Counted from the first letter of the stretch, positions 9,141 through 18,843 are shown. The stretch is DNA of 64,000 bases from Sphingopyxis sp. (GCF_016793825.1 NZ_JAEULM010000033.1:1-64000); one strand, 5' to 3'. Program-made: numbers and translations. The notes: a model not told the origin generated them from the sequence alone.

Positions 9141-9171
9141 CCGGCCAGCTTCGCCGCCGCCCTGCCCGCCG

Positions 9172-10944
9172 TCAAGGGGCGGATCGGCGTCCCGTGGCGG
9201 GCGCGACGACGCCCGAGTCGCGAAGCGCGGCGGCCGATCGCTGGATCACGATCGGCGTGATGATGAACTGCTGGAGCACTTTTTCCGCCGGCGCGCTCGC
9301 CGGCTGCTTCGTATAGGCAAGAAGGTCGCGCCACAGGGCGCGGGCGGCGGGCAATTTACCCTGCCGCGCGAGCACGATGGCCCGCACCATCAGGAATTGC
9401 GGTTCGCGAGCGCTCGACGAGGGCACCTGGTCGAGAATTCCCATCGCGGCGTCCTGATCACCGCCCTCGGAGCGGAGAAAAGCCAGGGTTACCGCAGGGA
9501 CGCCGGGATAGGAGGCATCGAGGTCGAGCGAGCGCTGCAGCAGGGCGGTTCCCTCTTCGGGCTGATGGCACGCCAGCTTGAACAGTCCCAGAAATCCCGC
9601 AAGATCGGCATCATAGGGGTTGAGACGGGCCGCCGTGTCGCCCATCGCGACGCCGCCCGCGCAATTGCCCGCATAGACGTTGGCACGCGCCATCGCGAAC
9701 TGCCCGGCCGACGTCCCCGCGCCATTTTCATACGCCCGTTCGGCCAGCGCGCGGGCTTCGGCAAACGCGGCGGCGCCCGCCGGCGTACCACGCAGCGGTT
9801 GCCAGTCGCCGAAGCGCAGCAGCGACAGCGCATTCAGCGCCACCGGGTCGTGCGGGCTGCGATCGAGCGTGGCGCGCAGGCAGGCCTCGATCTGACGGGC
9901 ATTCGTCCCCGTGCGCATCTGGCGCATGCGATTGAACTGCGCGAGGCAGGCAAACCCCGGCGCAAAATTGTCGGGCTGGCGCTGCACCTGATCGCGTACG
10001 ATGACCCCATAGTCGCCGGCGATCTGCGCGATCGCGGTATCCACCGCCTCGAACCCCGGCATATCATTGCCTTCGACGTGGAATTGCTGCGACCAGATCG
10101 TCCGCTGATCGGCAACGCGATTGAGCACCAGCGTGACCTCGGCGACTTGACCTTCCAGCTGGCGCACGATCGACACGTCGAGTCGATAGTCGGCGCGATC
10201 GGCGGCGGGCGTATTCGCCGGAGCGCGGGCGCTGCGCAGGTCGACCAGATCGAAGCGGCGCAGTCCATCGCGCAGTCGGCCCTCCAGCCCGCGAGCCAGC
10301 GCTCGTGACGGCGGCGTGTCGCCGGAGAGCGGCGCACTGATTTCCAGCAGCGGGATATCCACCGGCGCCTTGTCGAACAAGCGGTCCCATTCGCTCGCCA
10401 ACCACCAGCCGCCCGCGACGAAGAGAACCGCCAGGGCAGCCAGCGCCGTCCACAGTCCGTACCGCACCCGCTGTTCCGGAGCCCCGGGCTGGCGCAATGA
10501 CGTCATGTCTCCGGCGACCGCCGACCCCATGAATTTCGGATCGACTTCCTCGGCGCCGTCCGGCGCCGATCGCGCCGGCGGCGATGTCCGGTGCTGCACG
10601 ACGATCTCGTAACTGCCCTGCGGCACCCGGAGCCGGTGAACCCACGGCGTCTCGGCATAATAGCGGTCGAGCAAGGTACGCAGCCGGCCGACCATGACTC
10701 GTGGATAGCTGTCGACCGCGGGATCGAAATCGGCGTTGCGTCCCAGCGCCTCGGTCGCGATCGCGTAAGCCTTGGGCGCGCTGCGCCCGCCACGCATCCG
10801 ATGTTCGACCAGAAACTGCAGCAGACGCGACAATACGGGCGAACGTGTGAACAGCGGCGACGCCAGAAGCCGCTGGAACTCTTCCGCTATAATCCGGTCG
10901 GTTTCGCCGGTCTCCGGTGTGTCGTTCGCTTTAACGCGGTCCAT
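9172..10944 (-). CDS. membrane protein with putative N-terminal DNA-binding domain and TPR-like periplasmic part
   Basis: 590 aa. Residues about 15-120 resemble the head domain common in Acidobacteria/sphingomonad TPR proteins (SPVLSRLLQFLVEHRM, then DFDPAVDSYPRVMVGRLRTLLDRYY and RVPQGSYEIV), suspected to be a winged-helix, DNA-binding module. One membrane segment follows near 165-185. The C-terminal 400 residues are Ala/Leu-rich helices with TPR-like repeats. The architecture suggests a one-component, membrane-bound regulator of ToxR/CadC style. AGAGGG precedes the ATG. A palindrome TTACCG-N8-CGGTAA lies about 70 nt upstream. The regulatory role is inference. Confidence 0.7.
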   Translation of the reverse strand: MDRVKANDTPETGETDRIIAEEFQRLLASPLFTRSPVLSRLLQFLVEHRMRGGRSAPKAYAIATEALGRNADFDPAVDSYPRVMVGRLRTLLDRYYAETPWVHRLRVPQGSYEIVVQHRTSPPARSAPDGAEEVDPKFMGSAVAGDMTSLRQPGAPEQRVRYGLWTALAALAVLFVAGGWWLASEWDRLFDKAPVDIPLLEISAPLSGDTPPSRALARGLEGRLRDGLRRFDLVDLRSARAPANTPAADRADYRLDVSIVRQLEGQVAEVTLVLNRVADQRTIWSQQFHVEGNDMPGFEAVDTAIAQIAGDYGVIVRDQVQRQPDNFAPGFACLAQFNRMRQMRTGTNARQIEACLRATLDRSPHDPVALNALSLLRFGDWQPLRGTPAGAAAFAEARALAERAYENGAGTSAGQFAMARANVYAGNCAGGVAMGDTAARLNPYDADLAGFLGLFKLACHQPEEGTALLQRSLDLDASYPGVPAVTLAFLRSEGGDQDAAMGILDQVPSSSAREPQFLMVRAIVLARQGKLPAARALWRDLLAYTKQPASAPAEKVLQQFIITPIVIQRSAAALRDSGVVAPATGRRSAP

Positions 10945-11013
10945 GCAACCCTCTAATGCCCTCTGGCGTGGCGGGGCGGTAGATACGCCAATCGGAAGAC
11001 ACGGCCAGCAGGT

Positions 11014-11033
11014 TTACCGCCATGTAACGGTAA
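11014..11033. promoter_or_regulatory. candidate operator upstream of the TPR regulator
   Basis: TTACCG, 8-nt spacer, CGGTAA: a perfect 6+6 palindrome about 70 nt upstream of the 10944 start. A 12-bp sequence from its centre (CCATGTAACGGT) recurs with one change near 11145. Suggested as a binding site for a dimeric regulator, possibly the neighbouring protein itself. Confidence 0.35.
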
Positions 11034-11320
11034 CAGCAGGCGGCAGCCTTATAACAAAATCGAATCCTCGCGCCAAATATGGCGAAAATCGGGGCCAAAT
11101 GGTTAAGAAACCCTTTCCGTTCGGCTACATGCCGCGACGTGACCCCATGTAACTGTCCTCTTCCCGAACAGCGTGGGAAAGTCCCATCGTCGCGATGCGC
11201 CCTGTGCCATCGTGGTCTGGGCTGGGCATCCGCCTGGGTTGGACGAATGAGGTCGACAGACCGAAGGGTGCGAGCTGGTCCCTGGCGCCGTTCGAATATT
11301 CTGTCATCCTCATAAACAGT

Positions 11321-11369
11321 GACTTCGCCGGGCAGGATCGTAGCCCCACCTACATCCTGCCCGGCAAGT
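11321..11369. other. stable hairpin in intergenic region
   Basis: Arms 11327-11338 and 11354-11365 are perfect 12-base complements, extended inside by GTAG/CTAC and outside by GACT/AGTC with single bulges. No T-run follows on either strand, so it is more likely part of a structured RNA than a terminator. Confidence 0.6.
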
Positions 11370-11482
11370 CCGCCCTTCATCCTTCAAGCCCCCGAATCCG
11401 GTTCGCCGCATAACCCGGTTCGACATGAGGATAGCCGCGACTCCGCCGGCTGCTCCCCGGGCACGATCCTACACCCCAACAC

Positions 11483-11514
11483 AAAGGGGCGCCGGCTCGC
11501 ACCGACGCCCCTTT
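11483..11514. terminator. hairpin with plus-strand T-run
   Basis: AAAGGGGCG (11483-11491) pairs with CGCCCCTTT (11506-11514). On the plus strand it is followed by T-C-G-TTTT, terminator-like; on the minus strand it lies just after the DUF3617 gene but with only a weak T-rich tail. It may act in both directions. Confidence 0.6.
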
Positions 11515-11535
11515 TCGTTTTCGGCTGTTCGAGCC

Positions 11536-12060
11536 TCAGCTCTTGGTCGCCGCCGCGCCATCCTTGCAGGGGCCGGTATGGGTGCTGGTCATCTGCAGCA
11601 CCATTTCCATTTCGCCCTGACCGGCGGGTGATTTGCCCTTGGTCGTGATCGTGACGTCGGTCTTCTTGGCTTCCATCGTCCCGGCCATGGCCATTTCGAC
11701 GGTCTGGCCGTTCGCCTTGCAGGTGCCCGCGACATCGATCTTGCCGCCGCTGACATCCTTCTTTGTCCAGGTGCATTCGCTGCCATTGCCCGGACCTTTG
11801 GCGAGTTCGGCCGCGATATCTTCCTTGTCGACCTGTTCCTGCGTGAAGCACTGATCCAGGCCGCTGGCGCCTTCCAGCATCTTGCCCATGCCTTCTTTCA
11901 TTTCAGGCGCCATACCGGGCATCTCGAACTTCACCAGCTTGACGTCGGTCTTCCAGTTGCCGGCTTCGCGCTTGACGGTGCCACCGGCATTTTCGCTCTT
12001 GCTGCAGCCCGCCGTCGCCAATGCGACGCCAAGAGCGGCGAATGTAATAAGCTTCTTCAT
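11536..12060 (-). CDS. DUF3617-like lipoprotein
   Basis: About 174 aa with an N-terminal signal and lipobox (ATAGC, followed by Ser-Lys-Ser). The body has the DUF3617 pattern: an EAGNWKT opening, a conserved Cys in the QCFT region, a second in ECTW, a third in GTCK, and a C-terminal GPC. The family is common in sphingomonads and its function is unknown. The ATG at 12060 has AAGGGG six bases upstream; an ATG two codons earlier is too close to it. Divergent from uvrB with only 62 bases between the starts, so their promoters must overlap. Confidence 0.8.
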   Translation of the reverse strand: MKKLITFAALGVALATAGCSKSENAGGTVKREAGNWKTDVKLVKFEMPGMAPEMKEGMGKMLEGASGLDQCFTQEQVDKEDIAAELAKGPGNGSECTWTKKDVSGGKIDVAGTCKANGQTVEMAMAGTMEAKKTDVTITTKGKSPAGQGEMEMVLQMTSTHTGPCKDGAAATKS

Positions 12061-12122
12061 ATCCATCCCCTTGTGACTCATTGCGATTGTGGACCCGCCC
12101 CATCGATACCATATTGGTGGTA

Positions 12123-14309
12123 ATGGCAATCCAGATTCGCACATCACTCGACGAAATCGATACCGCCGAAGGCTATGTCCCGCACCGTCCGGCGCGGCCG
12201 GACAAGGTCGAAGGCGGCAAACGATTTGAACTGGTTAGCGACTATGAACCCGCCGGCGACCAGCCGACCGCGATTCGCGAACTGGTATCGACCGCGCAAA
12301 CCGGCGAGCGCGATCAGGTGCTGCTGGGCGTCACCGGGTCGGGCAAGACGTTCACGATGGCGAAGGTCATCGACGAGCTGCAGCGGCCCGCGCTGATCCT
12401 CGCGCCGAACAAGATTCTCGCCGCGCAGCTCTATGGCGAGTTCAAGAGCTTTTTCCCGAACAACGCGGTCGAATATTTCGTCAGCTATTACGACTATTAC
12501 CAGCCCGAGGCCTATGTGCCGCGGTCGGACACCTACATCGAAAAGGAGTCGAGCGTAAACGAGGCGATCGACCGCATGCGCCATTCGGCGACACGCGCGC
12601 TGCTCGAACGTGATGACGTGATCATCGTCGCATCGGTGTCCTGCCTTTACGGTATCGGATCGGTCGAAACCTATTCGGCGATGATCTTCGACCTCAAGAA
12701 GGGGCAGACCGTCGATAACCGCGAGATCATCCGCAAGCTCGTCGCGCTCCAGTACAAGCGCAACGATCAGGCCTTTGCCCGCGGCAATTTTCGCGTGCGC
12801 GGCGACAGCCTGGAGATTTTTCCATCGCACTATGAAGATATGGCGTGGCGCGTCAGCTTCTTCGGCGACGAGATAGAGGAGATCACCGAGTTCGATCCGC
12901 TGACGGGCAAGAAGATCGCCAGCCTCAACTCGGTGCGTATTTATGCAAACAGCCACTATGTGACGCCGGGGCCGACGCTCAAGCAGGCGAGCGAGGCGAT
13001 CAAGCACGAGCTCGCCGAGCGACTGAAGGAGCTCGAAGCCGAAGGTCGGCTGCTGGAAGCGCAGCGTCTGGAACAGCGGACCAATTTCGACCTCGAAATG
13101 ATCGCTGCGACTGGATCGTGCGCCGGGATCGAGAATTACAGCCGTTTCCTGACCGGCCGCCTGCCCGGCGAGCCGCCGCCGACCCTGTTCGAATATCTGC
13201 CCGACAACGCCCTGCTCTTCGTCGACGAAAGCCACCAGACGATCCCGCAGATCGGCGCGATGTCGAAGGGCGACCACCGCCGCAAGATCACGCTTGCCGA
13301 ATATGGCTTCCGCCTGCCGAGCTGCATCGACAATCGGCCGCTGCGCTTTGCCGAATGGGACATGATGCGGCCGCAGACGGTCAGCGTCTCGGCGACCCCC
13401 GGTACGTGGGAGATGGACCGCACGCAGGGCGTGTTTGCCGAACAGGTAATCCGCCCCACCGGGCTGATCGACCCGCCGGTCATCATCCGGCCGGTCGAGG
13501 AACAGGTCGACGATCTGATCATGGAGGCGAAGGCAACCGCGGCCAACGGCTATCGCACGCTTGTCACGACGCTGACCAAGCGCATGGCGGAAGATCTGAC
13601 CGAATTCCTCCATGAGGCCGGGCTCAAGGTTCGCTACATGCACAGCGACGTCGAAACGCTCGAGCGTATCGAGATCATCCGCGATCTTCGCCTGGGCGTG
13701 TTCGACGTGCTCGTCGGCATCAACCTGCTCCGCGAAGGGCTCGATATTCCGGAATGCGGTCTCGTTGCGATCCTCGATGCCGACAAGGAAGGATTTCTGC
13801 GCAGCGAAACCAGCCTCGTCCAGACGATCGGCCGCGCCGCCCGCAACGTCGATGGCCGCGTCATCCTCTACGCCGATCGCATCACCGGCAGCATGGAACG
13901 CGCGATGCGTGAGACCGACCGACGCCGCGAAAAGCAGACCGAGTATAATGTCGAACACGGCATCACGCCGACGACGATCAAGCGCAACATCGGCGACATC
14001 ATCGCGCATGTCGCATCGAAAGACGGCGTCACGATCGACATCGGCGAAGACAAGCCCGCACACATGGTCGGCCACAATCTGCGCGCCTATATCCAGGATC
14101 TTGAAAAGAAGATGCGCGACGCCGCCGCCGACCTGGAGTTCGAAGAGGCCGGCCGCCTGCGCGACGAGATCCGTCGACTGGAGGCCGACGAACTCGGCCT
14201 GCCTGCCGACGAACAGGTCGCGCCCCGCGTCGGTCGCTCGAACGAGGGCAAGCCCGGCACGCGGAAGGGACGGTTCGGGAAGCAGAGCAAGACGCGCTGG
14301 GGGCGGTGA
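12123..14309 (+). CDS. uvrB: excinuclease ABC subunit B
   Basis: UvrB is the helicase-like, damage-verifying subunit of nucleotide excision repair, loaded by UvrA and recruiting UvrC. 728 aa. Walker A GVTGSGKT (about 69-76), the DNA-gripping beta-hairpin region around [12 protein letters not shown], the DEXX-type box VDESH, helicase motif VI region QTIGRAARN, and a C-terminal UVR coiled coil (about 640-680) that contacts UvrC are all visible. The Arg/Lys-rich tail is longer than in E. coli. The start at 12123 gives the usual IRTSLDEI lead; an upstream ATG at 12081 overlaps the divergent promoter region. Confidence 0.98.
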   Translation: MAIQIRTSLDEIDTAEGYVPHRPARPDKVEGGKRFELVSDYEPAGDQPTAIRELVSTAQTGERDQVLLGVTGSGKTFTMAKVIDELQRPALILAPNKILAAQLYGEFKSFFPNNAVEYFVSYYDYYQPEAYVPRSDTYIEKESSVNEAIDRMRHSATRALLERDDVIIVASVSCLYGIGSVETYSAMIFDLKKGQTVDNREIIRKLVALQYKRNDQAFARGNFRVRGDSLEIFPSHYEDMAWRVSFFGDEIEEITEFDPLTGKKIASLNSVRIYANSHYVTPGPTLKQASEAIKHELAERLKELEAEGRLLEAQRLEQRTNFDLEMIAATGSCAGIENYSRFLTGRLPGEPPPTLFEYLPDNALLFVDESHQTIPQIGAMSKGDHRRKITLAEYGFRLPSCIDNRPLRFAEWDMMRPQTVSVSATPGTWEMDRTQGVFAEQVIRPTGLIDPPVIIRPVEEQVDDLIMEAKATAANGYRTLVTTLTKRMAEDLTEFLHEAGLKVRYMHSDVETLERIEIIRDLRLGVFDVLVGINLLREGLDIPECGLVAILDADKEGFLRSETSLVQTIGRAARNVDGRVILYADRITGSMERAMRETDRRREKQTEYNVEHGITPTTIKRNIGDIIAHVASKDGVTIDIGEDKPAHMVGHNLRAYIQDLEKKMRDAAADLEFEEAGRLRDEIRRLEADELGLPADEQVAPRVGRSNEGKPGTRKGRFGKQSKTRWGR

Positions 14310-14398
14310 CGCGGGGCGATGAAGCACGCCAGCGCGCGTAGCGATGCCGCTTGCTGCGGGCGTTTGATAGTGCCAGTGTCGGAGCAAGGGGGAGTGAT

Positions 14399-15205
14399 AT
14401 GCCCTTTCGTTCGGCCTGGATATATGTGCTGGCGCTGCTCGCGCTGACGTTCGCCGCCTTCTGGCCCGGATATTTCACGAAGCTGCAGACTCACAGCATG
14501 GCGCACCATGCTCATGCCGCCAGCTCGGTCCTGTGGATCGTCCTCGCAATCGGGCAGAGCTGGACAGCCCACCACAATCGGCTCGCGCTCCACCGCAAGG
14601 CCGGGCTGGCAATCTTCCTGCTCTTCCCGTTCTTCCTGGTCGCGGGGATGTGGGTGATCCATGTCGAGGCCGCGACCCTGGCCGGTGATTTCACGACTGT
14701 TGAAGGCAAGCAGATCGCGCAGTTCGGTTTTTTCGATCCGCTCGCCAATGTCGCCTTCGCCTTGCTCTTCTGGTTGGGTCTGAAGCACCGCCACGAGGTC
14801 CAGCTGCACGCTCGCTATATGCTTGCAACCCTGCTGTTCGTGATTTCTCCGATCGGATTCCGGTTGCTTGCCATACTCATCCCTTTTTTTCGGCCGGACG
14901 AGAATTTTTCCTACGCCATGGCTGGCGGAAATCTGATCGCGCTGGTGATCGCGCTTTATCTGTATCGCCAGACGCCGAGGCATGGCAGGCCATTTCTGAT
15001 CGCTGCCGGGTTCATTGCGGCGCAGGCCATCAGCTTCGAGACGCTGGGACGCATTCCGGACTGGGCGCCAATCTTCGCGGCCCTTTCCCGTGTCGATCTT
15101 CCCTTGCTGCTCTTCCTGACGGCCGTCCTTGGCGCAGGGATAGCCTGGCACGGATGGATTGCCGGCGCTCGCCCTCGACCTCCAAAGGTAGCGTTGGCGG
15201 CCTGA
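14399..15205 (+). CDS. polytopic membrane protein of unknown function
   Basis: 268 aa with about seven predicted membrane segments, the first just after MPFRSAW. His-rich short motifs occur at membrane edges (HSMAHHAHAA, AHHNRLALHRKAG, LKHRHEVQLHARYM), a pattern seen in haem- or metal-binding membrane proteins. I do not recognise the family. The ATG at 14399 has an AAGGGGGAG ribosome-binding site, which decides against the in-frame ATG at 14351. It follows uvrB by 89 bases on the same strand. Confidence 0.75.
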   Translation: MPFRSAWIYVLALLALTFAAFWPGYFTKLQTHSMAHHAHAASSVLWIVLAIGQSWTAHHNRLALHRKAGLAIFLLFPFFLVAGMWVIHVEAATLAGDFTTVEGKQIAQFGFFDPLANVAFALLFWLGLKHRHEVQLHARYMLATLLFVISPIGFRLLAILIPFFRPDENFSYAMAGGNLIALVIALYLYRQTPRHGRPFLIAAGFIAAQAISFETLGRIPDWAPIFAALSRVDLPLLLFLTAVLGAGIAWHGWIAGARPRPPKVALAA

Positions 15206-15330
15206 TAATCGCATCGTCCGACGAACCACCCGGGCGCCTTCGACCAATGCGCCACCGTAACCGACCAGCACCCTTGCCCCCTTTTCGCACGGGGCGTAGC
15301 GTCCGGCGCTTCAACCGGGGAGAAATACCA

Positions 15331-16836
15331 ATGAAATCGGGTCTGTCGTTGATCGCGCTGGCGCTTGCCGTCGCCGCACCTGCCGCCCTTCACGCGCAGG
15401 AGGCACCCGCCGACAAGACGAAGGCGGAGAAGGCCGAGGACGTCACGCCGCAGGTCCACACGACGAAGCTGTCGGGAACCTTCGGCGGGCAAAAGATCAA
15501 CTATGCCGCGACGATCGGCGAGACGATCATCAAGAACAACGACGGTGTCCCCGAAGTCGCGGTGGTCACGACCGCCTATGTCAAGGAACCCCGCGACCCG
15601 AACCGGCCGATTACCTTCCTGTTCAACGGCGGGCCCGGATCGGGCACCGTATGGCTGATGATGGGAGCGTTCGGGCCGAAGCGCGTCGCAATTCCCGGCA
15701 ATGGCACCGACGATGGCGCCCCGCCCTATCCGATCGTCGACAATCCCGACGCATTGCTCGACGTCACCGACATCGTCTTCATCGACCCCCCGGGCGCGGG
15801 CTTTTCACACCTGATCGGCAAGGCCGACCCCAAGGATTATTACGGGGTGACGCAGGATGCGAAACTGGTCGCCGAGGTGATCCGCCTCTGGCTGAATGAC
15901 AATGGTCGCTGGAACAGCCCGAAATTCCTGGGCGGCGAAAGCTATGGCACCACCCGGTCCGCCGCGGTCGCCAACCAGTTGATGAACGAGACGTACAATG
16001 ATGTCGGGTTGAACGGCATCATCCTGATCTCGACCGTCCTCGATTTCGCCGCCGGCGCCGACACGCCGGGCAACGAACTCAGCTACATCACCAACCTGCC
16101 TTCGATGGCAACGACAGCGCTCTATCATGGCAAGGCCAGCGCGACGTCGGTCGAAGCCTTTGCCGAAGAGGCACGGCAATGGGCCATCGGTCCCTATGCC
16201 GCCGCGCTGCTGAAGGGCCAGAAATTGCAGGGCGAAGAGCGCGCGCAGATACGCCGCGACCTTTCGCGCTTCACCGGCCTTTCCGAAACCTATCTCGAAA
16301 ATGCCGACCTGCGCGTCACCCCCGGCCGCTTCTACAAGGAACTGCTTCGCGATCGCGGCCTGACCGTCGGACGGCTCGACAGCCGCTATACCGGCAAGGA
16401 TTATGACAATGCGGGCGAGGAACCCGATAATGATCCCAGCTTCTACGGCATCGATGCGAGCTATACCGCCGCGATCAACAGCTGGAGCCGCGACACGCTG
16501 GGGTTCAAGACGACCCGGGAATATCAGTCGATCAGCGGGATCGGCGGCCTGTGGGACTGGCGCATCGGCGGACGCGACACCAACGCCTATATGAACGTCG
16601 CGCCCTATATCGGGCAGGCCCTACGCGAGAACAGCGGCCTTAGGATATTCGTCGGTCAGGGCTATTACGACTTTGCGACACCCTTTTTCGCCGCCGAATA
16701 TTCGTTGTCGCGCACCGGCATCCCGCAGGACCGGATCGAGTATAAATATTATGGCGCCGGTCACATGATGTATATCCGCGACGAGGATCGGCACAAATTG
16801 TCCGCCGACATCCGCGCCTTCATCCGCGCGCGCTAA
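15331..16836 (+). CDS. secreted serine carboxypeptidase, S10 family
   Basis: 501 aa with a clear Sec signal peptide ending in LHAQ|EA. It has the alpha/beta-fold S10 layout: the oxyanion region NGGPGSG, the nucleophile elbow GGESYG, a late Asp in GYYDFATPF, and the catalytic His in GAGHMMYI. S10 enzymes trim C-terminal residues from peptides at acidic pH. Bacterial members are usually periplasmic or secreted. GGGGAG is seven to eight bases before the ATG at 15331; upstream in-frame sequence is not protein-like. A terminator follows directly. Confidence 0.93.
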   Translation: MKSGLSLIALALAVAAPAALHAQEAPADKTKAEKAEDVTPQVHTTKLSGTFGGQKINYAATIGETIIKNNDGVPEVAVVTTAYVKEPRDPNRPITFLFNGGPGSGTVWLMMGAFGPKRVAIPGNGTDDGAPPYPIVDNPDALLDVTDIVFIDPPGAGFSHLIGKADPKDYYGVTQDAKLVAEVIRLWLNDNGRWNSPKFLGGESYGTTRSAAVANQLMNETYNDVGLNGIILISTVLDFAAGADTPGNELSYITNLPSMATTALYHGKASATSVEAFAEEARQWAIGPYAAALLKGQKLQGEERAQIRRDLSRFTGLSETYLENADLRVTPGRFYKELLRDRGLTVGRLDSRYTGKDYDNAGEEPDNDPSFYGIDASYTAAINSWSRDTLGFKTTREYQSISGIGGLWDWRIGGRDTNAYMNVAPYIGQALRENSGLRIFVGQGYYDFATPFFAAEYSLSRTGIPQDRIEYKYYGAGHMMYIRDEDRHKLSADIRAFIRAR

Positions 16837-16842
16837 AAATTG

Positions 16843-16866
16843 GGGGCGCCAAGGGGCGCCCCTTTT
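16843..16866 (+). terminator. intrinsic terminator after the S10 peptidase
   Basis: GGGGCGCC pairs with GGCGCCCC across a 4-base loop and is followed by TTTT, six bases past the stop codon. Confidence 0.85.
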
Positions 16867-16869
16867 CCG

Positions 16870-17307
16870 TCAGCGCAGGACGCCTTTCGCCTTCATGGCG
16901 CGGGCATAGAAGAGCAGCGCCAGCAGAACGACCCAGATGACGATGTTCATATAGAGCGGCGCATCGCCCAGCACTTTTCTGAACGCATCGCCGTTCTGGA
17001 CGAGCTGGTACCAGGTCATGCCAGCCAGCCCGAGCGCGGAGAGCAGAAATGCGCTGACCGCATGGCGCGAGCGGAACAGCAGCAACAGCGAGCCGAGGAA
17101 AGATCCAAAGCCGCCGATCGCCCAGCAGATGTTCGACCAGCCCGGCCCGCCAAGGATAAGCGCTCGCTGTGCCTCGTTATACTGCGAGAGCCACGCCGCA
17201 TTCTGCAGATTGGTCATCGTGAAATCGACAACGGGAAATGCGTTCCATAACAGCGACAATCCCCCGACCACCCACAGATGCCAGGGCGTTTTGACGGCTA
17301 CGTCCAT
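16870..17307 (-). CDS. small four-helix membrane protein
   Basis: 145 aa with four hydrophobic segments (near WHLWVVGGLSLLWNAF, GWSNICWAIGGFGSFLGSLLLLF, HAVSAFLLSALGLAGM and MNIVIWVVLLALLF). No enzymatic motif is visible. Similar small proteins with this WHLW...LLWNA opening are found across sphingomonads without a known role. The ATG at 17307 is preceded by GGGGGAGACGAAC, deciding the start. Convergent with the S10 gene. Confidence 0.75.
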   Translation of the reverse strand: MDVAVKTPWHLWVVGGLSLLWNAFPVVDFTMTNLQNAAWLSQYNEAQRALILGGPGWSNICWAIGGFGSFLGSLLLLFRSRHAVSAFLLSALGLAGMTWYQLVQNGDAFRKVLGDAPLYMNIVIWVVLLALLFYARAMKAKGVLR

Positions 17308-17437
17308 GTTCGTCTCCCCCTCCAGAAAGAGGGCGGAGATTATCATCATTCCCGATTGCCCGCAATCAGTGACATATCGACACAACACACCAAGGCGAAC
17401 GCTTGGCAAATCGGCTCCAACCGCCGATAGGGCCTCC

Positions 17438-18136
17438 ATGTGCGTCGTCGCCCTCGCCCACCGCGCCCACCCCGACTGGCCGCTGATCCTGATCGGCAAC
17501 CGCGACGAATTTCACGCGCGGCCCGCGGCGGCGATCGCCGAATGGGATGACGACAGCGGCATCGTGGCCGGGCGTGACCTGCAGGCGGGTGGAACATGGC
17601 TCGGCGTCCATCGGCCAAGCGGTCGCGTCGTCGTCGTGACCAATGTCCGCGGTGCGATGCCCGATCCGTCGAAGGAATCGCGCGGGGCGCTGGTGAGCGA
17701 CATGCTGCGCGGCGAAGGGCGCTTTGCTTGCCCCGCCGCGGAGGATCTTCCGCGCTTCAATGCGTTCAACGTGTTTGCGGTGGACAGCGCCGCGGCGCGG
17801 CTGCTGACCAACCGTCCGGTTCCGCTGATCATGCCGTTGGAGTCCGGCATCCATGCGCTCGCCAACGAACCTGTCGACAGCCCCTGTCCGCGCGCCGAGC
17901 GACTGCGCAGCGCCCTGGCGGAGGTGGTCGAAACCGGCGCCGATCCCGAAGCCCTGCTCGATACGCTGATGGAAGAGGACGATCCGGCGCTTTTCCTGCG
18001 CGGAGACGTTTACGGCACCCGGGCTTCGACGCTGGTTACGGTCGCCGCCGACGGCGAGGTGCGGATGACCGAGCGCCGATATGAAGCGGGCGGCCGTCCC
18101 ACCGGAACGACCGCCCTGAATTTCCGCATCGGCTGA
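17438..18136 (+). CDS. NRDE family protein (TANGO2-like)
   Basis: 232 aa. The N-terminal Cys-2 (MCVV) and the GNRDEFHARP motif define the NRDE/TANGO2 family, an Ntn-hydrolase-like fold with a possible N-terminal Cys nucleophile. The eukaryotic homologue is linked to lipid and haem handling; bacterial function is unproven. Length is typical. The start at 17438 is fixed by the conserved M-C lead; the much longer open frame upstream overlaps the opposite membrane-protein gene. Confidence 0.9.
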   Translation: MCVVALAHRAHPDWPLILIGNRDEFHARPAAAIAEWDDDSGIVAGRDLQAGGTWLGVHRPSGRVVVVTNVRGAMPDPSKESRGALVSDMLRGEGRFACPAAEDLPRFNAFNVFAVDSAAARLLTNRPVPLIMPLESGIHALANEPVDSPCPRAERLRSALAEVVETGADPEALLDTLMEEDDPALFLRGDVYGTRASTLVTVAADGEVRMTERRYEAGGRPTGTTALNFRIG

Positions 18137-18148
18137 AAGCCGAAACCG

Positions 18149-18685
18149 CTATTTCGGCGCGATGACCATCAGCATCTGGCGGCCTTCGGTGCGCGGATGT
18201 GCTTCGACCTTCGCGATCTCCGAGGTCAGTTCGGCGACGCGCTGAAGCACGTTGAGGCCGAGCTGCGTGTGGCTCATTTCGCGGCCGCGAAAGCGCATGG
18301 TCATCTTGACCTTGTCGCCTTCGCCAAGGAAGTCGAACACCTTGCGCATCTTCACGTCGAAATCATGATCGTCGATGTTCGGACGCATCTTGATCTCTTT
18401 GATTTCCTGCGTCTTCTGGCTCTTGCGAGCGAGGTTCGCCTTTTTCTGGGCTTCGTATTTGAACTTGCCCACGTCCAGGAACTTGCAAACCGGCGGATCG
18501 GCGTTGGGAGAGACTTCGACCAGATCCAGCCCGACGGATGCGGCCTGCTCGATCGCTTCGGCCGTCAGCATTACGCCCAGATTTTCGCCTTCCTCGTCGA
18601 TCACGCGGACTTTGGGGGAGGCGATGAATTCATTGTATCGCGGGCCGTTTTTGGGCGGCAGCGGCGCCATCGGGCGACGGGTCAT
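18149..18685 (-). CDS. infC: translation initiation factor IF-3
   Basis: IF-3 binds the 30S subunit, blocks premature 50S joining and checks the initiator codon. 178 aa: N-domain (PKVRVIDEEGENLGVM), lysine-rich linker (KYEAQKKANLARKSQKTQ), C-domain (KMRPNIDDHDFDVKM, TMRFRGREMSH). The start ATG has no near Shine-Dalgarno: the only AGGAG is about 18 bases upstream. IF-3 autoregulates through an unusual AUU start in enterobacteria; here the codon is ATG, but poor spacing may play a similar part. rpmI and rplT, the usual partners, do not follow. Confidence 0.97.
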   Translation of the reverse strand: MTRRPMAPLPPKNGPRYNEFIASPKVRVIDEEGENLGVMLTAEAIEQAASVGLDLVEVSPNADPPVCKFLDVGKFKYEAQKKANLARKSQKTQEIKEIKMRPNIDDHDFDVKMRKVFDFLGEGDKVKMTMRFRGREMSHTQLGLNVLQRVAELTSEIAKVEAHPRTEGRQMLMVIAPK

Positions 18686-18843
18686 GGGCGGTGGTATAGC
18701 TGTATCTCCTGGTCGTTGAGTACGGACGCGCGGAATCGACGCAGTTTCCGCACGCCATGCTCATATAGTGAACGCGGGCGCGCCGTAAAGGCTGCCCGTT
18801 GCACAAAGATGACGCTTTCGCTGCCCCTGTGGCGGTTATGCCA

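Larger units (their letters stand above)
10945..11535. other. 590-bp intergenic region with strong hairpins; possible sRNA locus
   Basis: I see no convincing protein in either strand; the open frames here lack ribosome-binding sites and family resemblance. The region holds a palindrome at 11014-11033, a very stable hairpin at 11321-11369 (12-bp core GCCGGGCAGGAT with its complement, plus an inner GTAG/CTAC helix), and a second hairpin at 11483-11514 followed on the plus strand by TTTTCGTTTT. A plus-strand small RNA ending at that terminator would fit. Confidence 0.4.

Noticed and set aside
10931..11380. 149-codon minus-strand frame
   Set aside because: Overlaps the start of the TPR gene, no ribosome-binding site, no family resemblance; the region is better explained as regulatory/RNA.
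11100..11520. 6S RNA, SRP RNA or RNase P RNA
   Set aside because: None of the hallmark motifs (for example GGTCAGGTCCGGAAGGAAGC-like SRP loop or GAGGAAAGTCC) is present, so no named RNA is called.
12144..14387. Minus-strand open frame of 747 codons
   Set aside because: Antisense to uvrB over its whole length; no protein motifs.
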